A DNA stretch of 31,420 nt from an uncultured Flavobacteriaceae bacterium (GTDB lineage Bacteria; Bacteroidota; Bacteroidia; Flavobacteriales; Flavobacteriaceae), in assembly GCA_937901915.1 (NCBI GenBank), contig CALGUD010000143.1, positions 1 to 31,420 on the forward strand, given 5' to 3'. Positions within the stretch are counted from its first letter, which is position 1. Every line of letters starts with the position of its first letter. The translations under genes were made by a program, and so were the position numbers. The notes beneath the pieces were generated by a model, which was not told the DNA's origin, did no database searches, and worked only from the letters and a program-made list of their open reading frames with translations. Shown here piece after piece: positions 6,655 through 13,856 of the stretch.

Positions 6655-9401
6655 AATCTTCTGTCTTCTACTAGGTCGGCTAAAAAGAGTTCAAAAAAGT
6701 TTGTCATCTCAGGACTAGAATTAAATCCAAAATTATTCTTGGAAAAAATAATTTTGGCAATCTCTTCATCCAATAGTCTTCTTGGTGTTGCTAATCCTTC
6801 GTCTCCGCTTACTGATACATTTAAATTGTTAAAACTCTCAAAAGCAGTTACTACAGAATCAATTTCAGTTTTTGTAAGTTGTCTCAAGTCAGGAACTTTT
6901 AATTCATTAATGTGAAAACCTTCCAATTTCCTTAAACCCTCTTGATTATTTGAATGAATTTCGAATTGTATTTGTCCAAAACAAGAATTTAGGTATCCAG
7001 TTATAAACTTTATTTGACTTGAAACCGATATCAATGGATTGATACTGCCATTTTGAAAACCAGAGAGATAAAAGAAATTAGTAGAAAGTACTACGGGTGC
7101 AGAAAAGGGATTGTAATAGCAAGTATGTTTAGTTCTTTCAGCTCTAGGAATAAGAATATCAAACGAAATTTTATTTCTGAATGCCGCATTTACAATTTGC
7201 CTCCACTTGTCTGAATCTGTTGCATTATTAGTGCTAAATATTGAGTTAAGCGAAGCATCTGCTTGATGACTAGGATTTAACCCATTTGGTGATTTGTCAT
7301 CATATTGACTTGGGAAATGTATTGCAGATTCCTCTTCTAAATTCGTTTGTTCTAAGATTAATTTTCTGGTACTTCTGCTGTTTTTAATACCATAACCTTT
7401 ATTTGAATTTGAAATTCCAGAATAAGGCGATTTAGTGAAATCAGGAAAGATAATTTTAGAACCACCATTGTTTTCTGCTCCTCCACGTCTCTTGTTTACA
7501 AAAAATGTGTCTAATGGTTCTAAGAACGATAGAGAATCCAAAGTCTGAAATTTTTCTTCTGGATCATTGAAATACATTTTCCAATTTGCAGAAGGATCTA
7601 TATTTCTATCTGTTACCTTTAATGTATAATTTGCGGTAATTACCGAATTATTTGTAGAGGAAAGAATTGATTTTATATCATTTGGTCGAGATAATAGGTC
7701 GGAATCAATAATCCTCAGAAATTTTATTTGGTTTGACGGCTGTTTACTTAAAACAGTAATTACTGTAGTTACTTTGAAGTCCTCAAAGTAATTTCTTGGG
7801 TACAAAATGATAGATTCAACTTTATCTAAAATGAATTGCTTTAAATGTTCGCCTTCTTCATTGTTTAAGAATTTAGCCATTAAAATTAATCCAGCTCTAC
7901 CTTGAGAGTTTAAGTAGTGCCAAGAATAATTTACGAAGTAAAAATATAAATTAGGTTGTGACGCAAGTCTAACAAAATTGGTTTGTCCATTGTTGATAAT
8001 TGCATTATTCATTAGTACCTTATCTGCAATTGTTATCGGTGCATCAGGATTATCATTTCTTAAAAAAGGTGGATTCATCAACAAAACATCAAACCCAGAA
8101 CTATTTGGATTACTAAAGGTATTGCCAGCAATAATATTTACGTTTGTGGTATTATTAACTCCCGAAAGATTTTTTGAAACCAATCTGAAAGTTGCTAACT
8201 GAGCTAAAAATGGGTCAATTTCAATTCCAGTAACTTGATTTAATAATTGATTATGGCTTTTTGTAATTGCACTTGAAAGGTTAAGTATATTCAGGAAATC
8301 ATAAGCAGCATCCAATAAAGCACCATCACCAGAACAAGGGTCAATTACAGTTGAGTTTTCGTTTTCGATTGTCACTGTTGCTAATAAAATTGACAACTCT
8401 GTATCGGACATTATTTTTCCTTTCCTATGAAGTGTATTTTTATCATAAACTTTTGAAGTCAAAAGGTTAAAAATATACTCAGGTAATGGGTTGTCAGAAA
8501 CCGCTTGTGAACTATAGCTATTTAAAGCTTGAATAGTATTTTTAAAGTATTGAATAATCGATGAACTGAAATTTTCAGGAAAAATTCTATTGGTTGAATT
8601 CGGGTGATTAGAAAATACTTGATTAAAATCTAACTGTAATACACGATTGTAGTTATTTACTAACTTAGTAATGAATGTTTGTAGATTATCGTTAGCGAGA
8701 GGAAAAGTCCGGAAATAGCTTTGATTTGGATTACTTGTTTGATTGTAATAATCCTTTAAATAGGCAAAAGCCAATAACCTAAAAAACTCATAAAGTGTAA
8801 TTTCATCTGCTAAGTTTCTGTTTAGCGTTAAACTGTTGCTCACGCTTTGATAATTTTGAACAAACGCATCAATAATAGGCTGCCAATTATTATCCCAATC
8901 AGGCTGTGTTCTATTATAAATAATAGGCAAAAGCTGTTCAATGGTTGCTTGAAACTCAATACTGGTCTGTGTTGCGTCTCGATTTTTCGGATTAAATGGA
9001 GTATGTGACTTTGGATTTCCTTTCAGTATGCAAGTTGAAATAGGCCCCTGTCTGTCGGCAAATAAAATTAATTCTTCAATATTGGTAAGGCAAAAGTACT
9101 TTGGATAATTTGGCTCCCAATAAGGCGCAAAATCAGAAACATAAGACCTTGATTGGTTTTGAAATCTTTGCGATGTAACATCACGTGCTGTTTTTTTGAC
9201 CTCAATAACAAAGATATATCTATTTGAAGATTTTAACTTAATCGCAAAGTCAGGAATTATTGTGCTGTTTGGAATCGCAGGATGATGAACTAATTCCATC
9301 ACAGAATCATAGCCACAACTGGTGATTGCATTCTTAATTGCATTTTCAACAACAGGATGAAAGCCAGTAACTTCATCAGAGTTATACCAAAGAGTTATCA
9401 T
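6651..9401 (-). CDS. Type IIG-like fused nuclease and N6-adenine methyltransferase
   Basis: This 916-aa protein combines several modules. An N-terminal PD-(D/E)XK candidate shows IIPDFAIKL (D51) followed by FVIEVKK (E67 and K69). A helical connector spans about 150-330. The gamma-class adenine methyltransferase core has motif I DPCSGDGALLDAA (354-366), an acidic motif GIEIDPF (392-398) and catalytic motif IV MNPPFL (442-447). The C-terminal third (about 640-900) ends with a target-recognition-like region that includes a KVPDL segment. The size and order match single-chain type IIG enzymes that cut and methylate. It starts 1 nt after the stop of the upstream methyltransferase and overlaps the downstream cytosine methyltransferase by 4 nt. 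Whether the nuclease part is active or only structural is open. The domain is clear; the substrate is unknown. Confidence 0.88.
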   Translation of the reverse strand: MITLWYNSDEVTGFHPVVENAIKNAITSCGYDSVMELVHHPAIPNSTIIPDFAIKLKSSNRYIFVIEVKKTARDVTSQRFQNQSRSYVSDFAPYWEPNYPKYFCLTNIEELILFADRQGPISTCILKGNPKSHTPFNPKNRDATQTSIEFQATIEQLLPIIYNRTQPDWDNNWQPIIDAFVQNYQSVSNSLTLNRNLADEITLYEFFRLLAFAYLKDYYNQTSNPNQSYFRTFPLANDNLQTFITKLVNNYNRVLQLDFNQVFSNHPNSTNRIFPENFSSSIIQYFKNTIQALNSYSSQAVSDNPLPEYIFNLLTSKVYDKNTLHRKGKIMSDTELSILLATVTIENENSTVIDPCSGDGALLDAAYDFLNILNLSSAITKSHNQLLNQVTGIEIDPFLAQLATFRLVSKNLSGVNNTTNVNIIAGNTFSNPNSSGFDVLLMNPPFLRNDNPDAPITIADKVLMNNAIINNGQTNFVRLASQPNLYFYFVNYSWHYLNSQGRAGLILMAKFLNNEEGEHLKQFILDKVESIILYPRNYFEDFKVTTVITVLSKQPSNQIKFLRIIDSDLLSRPNDIKSILSSTNNSVITANYTLKVTDRNIDPSANWKMYFNDPEEKFQTLDSLSFLEPLDTFFVNKRRGGAENNGGSKIIFPDFTKSPYSGISNSNKGYGIKNSRSTRKLILEQTNLEEESAIHFPSQYDDKSPNGLNPSHQADASLNSIFSTNNATDSDKWRQIVNAAFRNKISFDILIPRAERTKHTCYYNPFSAPVVLSTNFFYLSGFQNGSINPLISVSSQIKFITGYLNSCFGQIQFEIHSNNQEGLRKLEGFHINELKVPDLRQLTKTEIDSVVTAFESFNNLNVSVSGDEGLATPRRLLDEEIAKIIFSKNNFGFNSSPEMTNFFELFLADLVEDRRL

Positions 9402-9402
9402 T

Positions 9403-11058
9403 TTAATTCAAGTATTCTTTTATTTCAATATTTAATTCGTCAACCGTTAATGTTGAACTGTTTTTTTCATTGTATTCGTCAATCAGCACCAAATCAATTT
9501 GTTCAATTATATGCTTTTGTCCGTTTTCGTATCTGCTCACATTCATCAATTCTTTTCCTAGCAATTCCAATTTTTTTATGGTCTGTTCTGAAAGTTTATT
9601 TATGTCAATTACTTTCACTTCTTTAAATTCGTAAAGCTGTATTTTTCTCAAACCATTTCCCTGACTTCTTGAATTGCTTAGTGTATTTAATCTCGTAAAA
9701 GATGAGTTTAAAATCGAAAAATTAGCTAATTCATTATCCTTGATATTGAGAATATAAAAGTTATCAGAAGACAAAAACTTGTTTGGGTTATAAATGAAAT
9801 CAATATTGTTTCGTAAATAATAGTTGAAAATAAAATTACCTGTTGCTTTCAAATTGATTTTATACCAATCTCTTTTAGTTTCAATATCTCTTTTTACTGC
9901 TATAAACTTTTGAGCAGGTGTTTTTAGAATTTCATTTTTGACTGATTCTAAATATTGTTTAGTTTCATTAGAGATTGGCCCATTAATTGCTAAAATGTAA
10001 GCATTCTCTTTGTTTACAGCGTAGGTTTTAATCTGTGAAACATCTTTGACAATTGGTATTAACTCAGGAAGTTCATTTTTTGAAAAAATAAAATGGCTAT
10101 TTACTACTGCCGATGTTCCTCTTTGGATTGGTTGTGAAACAATTGTTTTAAGTACTTTAAATAGGCTGGATTTGAAATTGATTATACTGTGATTGTTGAA
10201 ACTATAAGTCAATAACTCTTGCTGTTTTAATTTTAAACAATTTGCATTTAAGCCATTATAAGTTCTTAAATCGTTCAAATCATTCAGTGGATAATATGAT
10301 ATAGATTTCTTATGGTTCTTATCTTTTACAAATTTTATCACAGTAGCACCTATTTCTACATTATCAAAGGCGCTTTTTTTGAAATGATAAATACTTTCTA
10401 AACGGCCTAGTTTAAGGAGAGATTCTTTTAAAAATTTCCCAAAACTGCTGTAAAGCCAACTGTCATATATCACGGCAACCATTACACCACCATCCTTTAA
10501 ATGCAAGATGGACTTCAATAAAAAGTAGATATATAAATTTGATTGTGAAGGAATAGTTGATAATAGAGAAGATACATTATATCTAATGCTTTCTTTTGAA
10601 TTTGCACCGTCTGCTAATAGTTCTTGTCTTACATAAGGCGGGTTTTGGACAACTAGGTCAAACTTTTCGCTAACTGGAAAATCAAAGAAACTGCCCATAA
10701 TTAAAGTTCTATTTGGGCTTTCGTAAAACTTTTTTATTTCTTTAGTGATTAGGTTAATGTCAATTTCAATTCCTTTTAAATGGCAATTTGAAAAGTCTTC
10801 AGTCATTGCTTTAAAAAAAGTGTTTGGTCCGATACAAGGATCAAGTATAGAGGAATTTGGTTTTAGTGTCTCTCTCAATAAACCAATCATAAACTTTGCA
10901 AGAATTGCAGACGTAAAAACTTGTCCTAAATTTTCATCTTTTTTAGGGTTGTTGGATTTTGTCTCGAATTCCTTCGAAAAGAATAATTTCAACTGCTCTT
11001 CAAAGGTATGCACAACCTCTTCTAATTCTTTATATGGCTCACAAACTGAATTAAGCAT
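9403..11058 (-). CDS. N6-adenine-specific DNA methyltransferase
   Basis: This 551-aa methyltransferase belongs to the Eco57I/TaqI-like adenine group. The SAM-binding region begins with GQVFTSAILAKFM (45-57). Motif I is LDPCIGPNTFF (72-82), slightly degenerate compared with DPACGSG. GIEIDIN (96-102) follows, then catalytic motif IV QNPPYV (138-143). The C-terminal half (about 300-520) resembles a target-recognition domain and includes the repeated FNYYLRN / FIYNPNKF type segments common in such enzymes. It has no obvious nuclease motif. The gene overlaps the upstream regulator by 8 nt and is followed 1 nt later by the 916-aa nuclease-methyltransferase. It probably modifies one strand of an asymmetric site, or protects DNA before the nucleases appear. 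The function is well supported; the target is unknown. Confidence 0.9.
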   Translation of the reverse strand: MLNSVCEPYKELEEVVHTFEEQLKLFFSKEFETKSNNPKKDENLGQVFTSAILAKFMIGLLRETLKPNSSILDPCIGPNTFFKAMTEDFSNCHLKGIEIDINLITKEIKKFYESPNRTLIMGSFFDFPVSEKFDLVVQNPPYVRQELLADGANSKESIRYNVSSLLSTIPSQSNLYIYFLLKSILHLKDGGVMVAVIYDSWLYSSFGKFLKESLLKLGRLESIYHFKKSAFDNVEIGATVIKFVKDKNHKKSISYYPLNDLNDLRTYNGLNANCLKLKQQELLTYSFNNHSIINFKSSLFKVLKTIVSQPIQRGTSAVVNSHFIFSKNELPELIPIVKDVSQIKTYAVNKENAYILAINGPISNETKQYLESVKNEILKTPAQKFIAVKRDIETKRDWYKINLKATGNFIFNYYLRNNIDFIYNPNKFLSSDNFYILNIKDNELANFSILNSSFTRLNTLSNSRSQGNGLRKIQLYEFKEVKVIDINKLSEQTIKKLELLGKELMNVSRYENGQKHIIEQIDLVLIDEYNEKNSSTLTVDELNIEIKEYLN

Positions 11059-11323
11059 TTTTAAGATTTTTATATTTTACTTGTTCCTCGGCTACTTTCA
11101 AAGCTGATAAAGCAGATTCTTCGTCTCTTGAGATTGAGTAAACTTTGTTTGCAAGCCATAAAGATTCGAGTTCTTCAATTGGAGTTTTGAAGAATTCATT
11201 CAACTTTATTAAATCATCTCTTTTCAATTTTTTTTGGTCATTTTCAACTTTGCTTAGAAATCCTTCACCAATTCCAAATTTTCCGCAAATCTGGTAAAAT
11301 TTCTTCCTATTTTCATAAGTCAT
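11051..11323 (-). CDS. XRE-type transcriptional regulator of the restriction operon
   Basis: This 90-aa protein heads the restriction-modification operon. Residues about 9-40 form a helix-turn-helix (YQICGKFGIGEGFLSKVEN), and the C-terminal half, ending AALKVAEEQVKY-like, matches regulators that precede restriction genes in Bacteroidetes. It probably controls the timing of expression, like a C protein. Compared with the family, the N terminus is short: the first helix (about ten residues) is missing because a TAA lies directly before the ATG. In another frame, 11313-11348 reads LIELPAYINDL, which resembles the missing helix, so a frameshift is possible. Two 8-nt elements, CCAAATAA and TCAAATAA, lie 40-56 nt upstream and could be an operator, but this is weak. 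The gene overlaps the methyltransferase start by 8 nt. Confidence 0.82.
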   Translation of the reverse strand: MTYENRKKFYQICGKFGIGEGFLSKVENDQKKLKRDDLIKLNEFFKTPIEELESLWLANKVYSISRDEESALSALKVAEEQVKYKNLKNA

Positions 11324-11521
11324 TTATATAAGCTGGTAACTCAATCAATCGCGTTTACCTTCCCAAATAAGTCAAATAAACACAACTTTTGTTAAAAATA
11401 GGGTAAAAGTTCGAGTTAACAGTTCAAGGTATGAGTTATGAGTTTTTTATATAAAGTACTATATTTATAACTTCTCGCTTACTGGACAACTTATGCAACG
11501 GATACTATTGTCAGCATCTTT

Positions 11522-11743
11522 TTATTTCTGAAGTTCTAAGAGTTCAATGGCTTTTTTCATTTCTTCCTGGAGTTCATCATATCCTATCACGCGTCCAATA
11601 CTACTTAATTCAAGAAAATGCATTCTGAGGTTTTGGTACAAAGTTTCTTTAATCTGGTTTTGTAACTGGATAACTTCTTTTGTTTGCTCCATACTTTCCA
11701 ATTGTTTATAGAGCTTTAAAATGTCTGAATTCATCATTTTCAT
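11522..11743 (-). CDS. Small hypothetical protein
   Basis: This 73-aa protein is not recognised. It is almost entirely charged and helical (KLYKQLESMEQTKEVIQLQ near the start, EMKKAIELLELQ at the end), has no signal peptide or membrane segment and looks like a small coiled-coil or helical-bundle protein. The start could be any of the three methionines at residues 1, 3 and 4. It lies alone, about 200 nt from the restriction operon on one side and divergent from the small genes at 11969 on the other. A real gene is likely from its length and lack of overlap, but no function can be given. Confidence 0.5.
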   Translation of the reverse strand: MKMMNSDILKLYKQLESMEQTKEVIQLQNQIKETLYQNLRMHFLELSSIGRVIGYDELQEEMKKAIELLELQK

Positions 11744-11968
11744 TTAAGTTTTAATTGGCTGAATCATTTATTTATAAGGTTGGATCCTGTTTAAGAATCC
11801 GTCCGGAGTAGTTGCGTGTTTAAGCATCTAAATTTAGCAAATAAAATACAAACCGAATATAAAAGCCCCAAGGATTTAGTTTAAATAGCAATTAATTTTA
11901 TAAAGTGTTGTGTGTAGATTTTATTTGTCAATTTAATTCCATTACTTTAAAGTTTAAAACTATTTATT

Positions 11969-12139
11969 ATGTTCATCAGAATTAACTCTCAAGGCAAATC
12001 CTTACTTATTAATAAAAACAATATTGTAAAAATTGAATCTCTTCAATCAGGTGGATTTCCTAAAATGTATTTTGTCGATGGGACAAATATGGACATTCAA
12101 TCATCTTTTGAAGATTTAGAAAAACTAATTTCTGCGTAA
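11969..12139 (+). CDS. Small beta-rich hypothetical protein (56 aa)
   Basis: An ATG at 11969 opens 56 codons ending in TAA at 12139. The product starts MFIRINSQGKSLLINKNNIV and ends SSFEDLEKLISA. The pattern of short beta strands followed by a terminal helix, with a central VDGTNMDI, recalls FlbD-like and LytTR-like small domains, but this is only a resemblance in layout. It is not long enough for many gene callers. The next gene starts 4 nt after its stop, which supports a two-gene operon. The function is unknown. Confidence 0.6.
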   Translation: MFIRINSQGKSLLINKNNIVKIESLQSGGFPKMYFVDGTNMDIQSSFEDLEKLISA

Positions 12140-12143
12140 TAAC

Positions 12144-12368
12144 ATGATTTATTCAATTATTGGTCTTGTTTTAGATGTTTTTGGTGTCATTTTATTGTTT
12201 ATGTATGGTGTGCCGTCAAAAGAAATGTATAGTTCTTTTTTGCAAGACCACACTTTGTCAGATGAAAGAGAAAAACAAATTAATTTTAGGTCTAAGCTTG
12301 GTTTGCTTCTTTTAATACTCGGTTTCTTGTTTCAAATTATAGGGACGATATTTACTAATAGATGCTAA
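12144..12368 (+). CDS. Small two-helix membrane protein
   Basis: This 74-aa protein has two clear hydrophobic segments, about residues 2-22 (IGLVLDVFGVILLFMYG) and 51-70 (GLLLLILGFLFQIIGTIF). A charged loop containing SDEREKQINFRSK joins them, so it is an integral inner-membrane hairpin. Small proteins of this shape are common in Bacteroidetes and have no assigned role. The start lies 4 nt after the stop of the 56-aa gene, so the pair is probably cotranscribed. No signal was found that ties it to the neighbouring defence genes. Confidence 0.7.
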   Translation: MIYSIIGLVLDVFGVILLFMYGVPSKEMYSSFLQDHTLSDEREKQINFRSKLGLLLLILGFLFQIIGTIFTNRC

Positions 12369-12496
12369 ATATTCGACTAAAGGTTTCAAAATCCATCCAG
12401 TAATAAAGGTTAGGATCTGTCTTTACGTTTTTGTCTTATATATGTTATAAATCCTCCTTTTAATATACCATAAATCTTAAAATGGAAGTGTTTACA

Positions 12497-12516
12497 GGAA
12501 TCGATTAAACGATTCC
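12497..12516. repeat. Small inverted repeat in intergenic DNA
   Basis: GGAATCG (12497-12503) and CGATTCC (12510-12516) form a 7-bp stem with a 6-nt loop. It lies in the 280-nt gene-free stretch after the membrane-protein gene and shares the TAAACGATT-CACAGTTACA theme with a segment near 3338. There is no T-run after it, so it is not an obvious terminator. Confidence 0.45.
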
Positions 12517-12540
12517 ACAGTTACACGATTCCACAAAAAT

Positions 12541-12574
12541 TCTCATCCACCTGCGGCGAATTCGAAATGACATT
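12541..12574 (+). repeat. Short interspersed repeat, copy A
   Basis: This 34-nt element starts TCTCATCCACCTGCGGCGAA and matches 15055-15088 at 30 of 34 positions in the same orientation, all four differences being transitions. It resembles the common Bacteroidetes intergenic repeat whose complement reads TGTCATTTCGAATTCG. It has no coding capacity. Confidence 0.75.
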
Positions 12575-12646
12575 GCTTAGATAATTTTGTAGAAAATAGT
12601 TAAAGCTAACAGAAAATATTCTGCTTATGGTAGTGGAAGCCAGGAG

Positions 12647-12934
12647 TTAAATAATAGTATCTATATCTTGTCTGCCCACTATTGCCATTATTTCAACGAT
12701 GTCATTATTTATTTTATAGTAGATACTATCCGAACCGCATACACAACGCCTATACCCGTTTTTAATAAAATCAACCGATTCGAATGAGAACGGACGTTGC
12801 GCAATAATCTCAAAATATTCGAAAAGCGAATGGAAGTATTTGTCGGCCTGGGCCATTCCGAATTTTTTAACCCCGTAATGATGAATTCGTATTAAGTCTT
12901 CTTTAGCGGCATTGCTTAATTTGTATTTAGCCAT
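12647..12934 (-). CDS. parE: ParE-family toxin
   Basis: This 95-aa protein fits the RelE/ParE superfamily in length and pattern. It has an N-terminal YKLSNAAKEDLIRIHHYG helix pair, a central QADKYFHSL and RPFSFESVD, then the core strands GYRRCVCGSDSIYYKI and the terminal VEIMAIVGRQD. ParE toxins poison DNA gyrase; RelE relatives cut mRNA. The layout and partner favour ParE, but the target is inferred. The gene overlaps the upstream antitoxin gene by 8 nt, as expected for a coupled pair with the antitoxin first. It belongs to the repeat-bounded accessory region beside the restriction system. Confidence 0.88.
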   Translation of the reverse strand: MAKYKLSNAAKEDLIRIHHYGVKKFGMAQADKYFHSLFEYFEIIAQRPFSFESVDFIKNGYRRCVCGSDSIYYKINNDIVEIMAIVGRQDIDTII

Positions 12935-13166
12935 TAAGCAAAGACTTTGATTGTTTTAAGATTTGCTCTTTACTGTCATTTGTAAACCCACTGTTTTCTG
13001 CTTTTTCTAATTTAGATCGTACCCAGTCTACCTGTAATTGTTGTTTCCTGGCTTGCCTTATCAAATCATTAACAAGTTCACTTTTACTGGAGTATTCTTT
13101 ATTGTCAATTTGGGTTTTTAACCATTCATCGTTTGGCTCTGTGAATGAAATACTTTGTCGTGCCAT
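12927..13166 (-). CDS. parD: ParD-family antitoxin
   Basis: This 79-aa protein has the ParD/CopG layout. An N-terminal ribbon-helix-helix (MARQSISFTEPNDEWLKTQI, then SSKSELVNDLIRQA at about 26-39) gives DNA binding and dimerisation. A charged C-terminal tail follows that would wrap the toxin. It neutralises the downstream ParE and probably represses the shared promoter. That promoter is unusually clear, at 13183-13213, only about 17 nt from the ATG. The 8-nt overlap with parE couples the two. Confidence 0.9.
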   Translation of the reverse strand: MARQSISFTEPNDEWLKTQIDNKEYSSKSELVNDLIRQARKQQLQVDWVRSKLEKAENSGFTNDSKEQILKQSKSLLNG

Positions 13167-13182
13167 AGTTTTGATTTTGATG

Positions 13183-13213
13183 CAAATTTACACCAAAAAC
13201 GAATCACTTACAA
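13183..13213 (-). promoter_or_regulatory. Bacteroidetes-type promoter of parDE
   Basis: Read on the minus strand, TTG (13211-13213) is followed by a 20-nt spacer and TAAATTTG (13183-13190). This fits the Bacteroidetes consensus TTG, 19-20 nt, TAnnTTTG completely. The -7 element ends 16 nt before the parD ATG, so the leader should be only about ten nucleotides long. The ParD dimer probably binds across this region. Confidence 0.75.
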
Positions 13214-13222
13214 GTAAATGAT

Positions 13223-13328
13223 GAATTCAGAATGATGAATTAGTTGGGTGTTGGGTGTTGTGGTGTTGTGGTGTTGTAATGAAGGGTCATTGCGAGGAGT
13301 GAATATAATGAACGACGCGGCAATCTGC
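13223..13328 (+). repeat. Interspersed repeat, copy 2 (TCATTGCGAGGAG family)
   Basis: This is a same-orientation copy of the element at 3121-3211: identical left block GAATTCAGAATGATGAATT (13223-13241), a GT-rich linker with several GTGTTGTG steps, and a 43-nt core (13286-13328, 41 of 43 identical). Just beyond it, GGCAGATTACTTCGTC at 13379-13394 is an imperfect inverted partner of the end of the core, so the region could fold. Confidence 0.85.
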
Positions 13329-13414
13329 CCTATATAGCACAAACTTGAAAGAAATAAGTGATTTTTAGAATAAAACCGGCAGATTACTTCGTCAACGTTA
13401 AGGGAATTTATAAA

Positions 13415-13437
13415 AAAGCTGCCTTATGGGCAGCTTT
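13415..13437 (-). terminator. Rho-independent terminator of the HipA-like operon
   Basis: A perfect 9-bp stem, AAAGCTGCC (13415-13423) with GGCAGCTTT (13429-13437), encloses a 5-nt loop. On the minus strand the stem is followed by TTTTTTAT, and it sits only 7 nt after the stop of the HipA N-terminal-domain gene, so it ends that transcript. A run of T also follows on the plus strand, so it may work in both directions. Confidence 0.85.
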
Positions 13438-13444
13438 GATTTTT

Positions 13445-13855
13445 TTAAAGTGTTATAAGCTTGTATGGGTTATTAACAGATGAGTTACCGAACACTGCTA
13501 GTAATTTTGCCAAATTTCCTTTATCTGATGGATGAGCTTCTATATATTCCTGTACTTTAGGTTGCTTTTCAGAAGGAATACGACTTCCAAAAAACGGCCA
13601 TAATTCCTTGCTCTTGTATATCTTATTTACATTAGGAAATTCAAATAATGGCTGTAATTCAACCTGGGTTTTAAACCAATCTGAATATTCAAATGTCCAT
13701 CCCTCATTACCATCATACGAAAGTTGGCCAATCTCATCATTTTGGTATTTTAATAAAAACTTGTGTGGTTCCTGAACATGTTCAAATGAACAATCTATAT
13801 TCGCCAACTTTTTATTATCTTTTGAATTGAAAATATTTTTGATTTTTTGAATCAT
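13445..13855 (-). CDS. Stand-alone HipA N-terminal domain protein (HipS-like)
   Basis: This 136-aa protein carries the features of the HipA N-terminal subdomain: IGQLSYDGNEGWTFEYSDWF at 42-61, QPLFEFPNVNK at 68-78 and LWPFFGSRIPSEKQP at 85-99. In full-length HipA this domain is fused to the kinase; in HipBST systems it is separate (HipS) and acts as the antitoxin. It starts 1 nt after the stop of the HipA-like kinase gene and is followed by a strong terminator, so the two form a closed bicistron. It has no kinase motif of its own. An antitoxin role is plausible but inferred. Confidence 0.82.
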   Translation of the reverse strand: MIQKIKNIFNSKDNKKLANIDCSFEHVQEPHKFLLKYQNDEIGQLSYDGNEGWTFEYSDWFKTQVELQPLFEFPNVNKIYKSKELWPFFGSRIPSEKQPKVQEYIEAHPSDKGNLAKLLAVFGNSSVNNPYKLITL

Positions 13856-13856
13856 A

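Noticed and set aside
11363..11379. Repeated CAAATAA motif as a control-protein operator
   Set aside because: Two short AT-rich units are too little evidence in AT-rich DNA, so it is mentioned with the regulator only.
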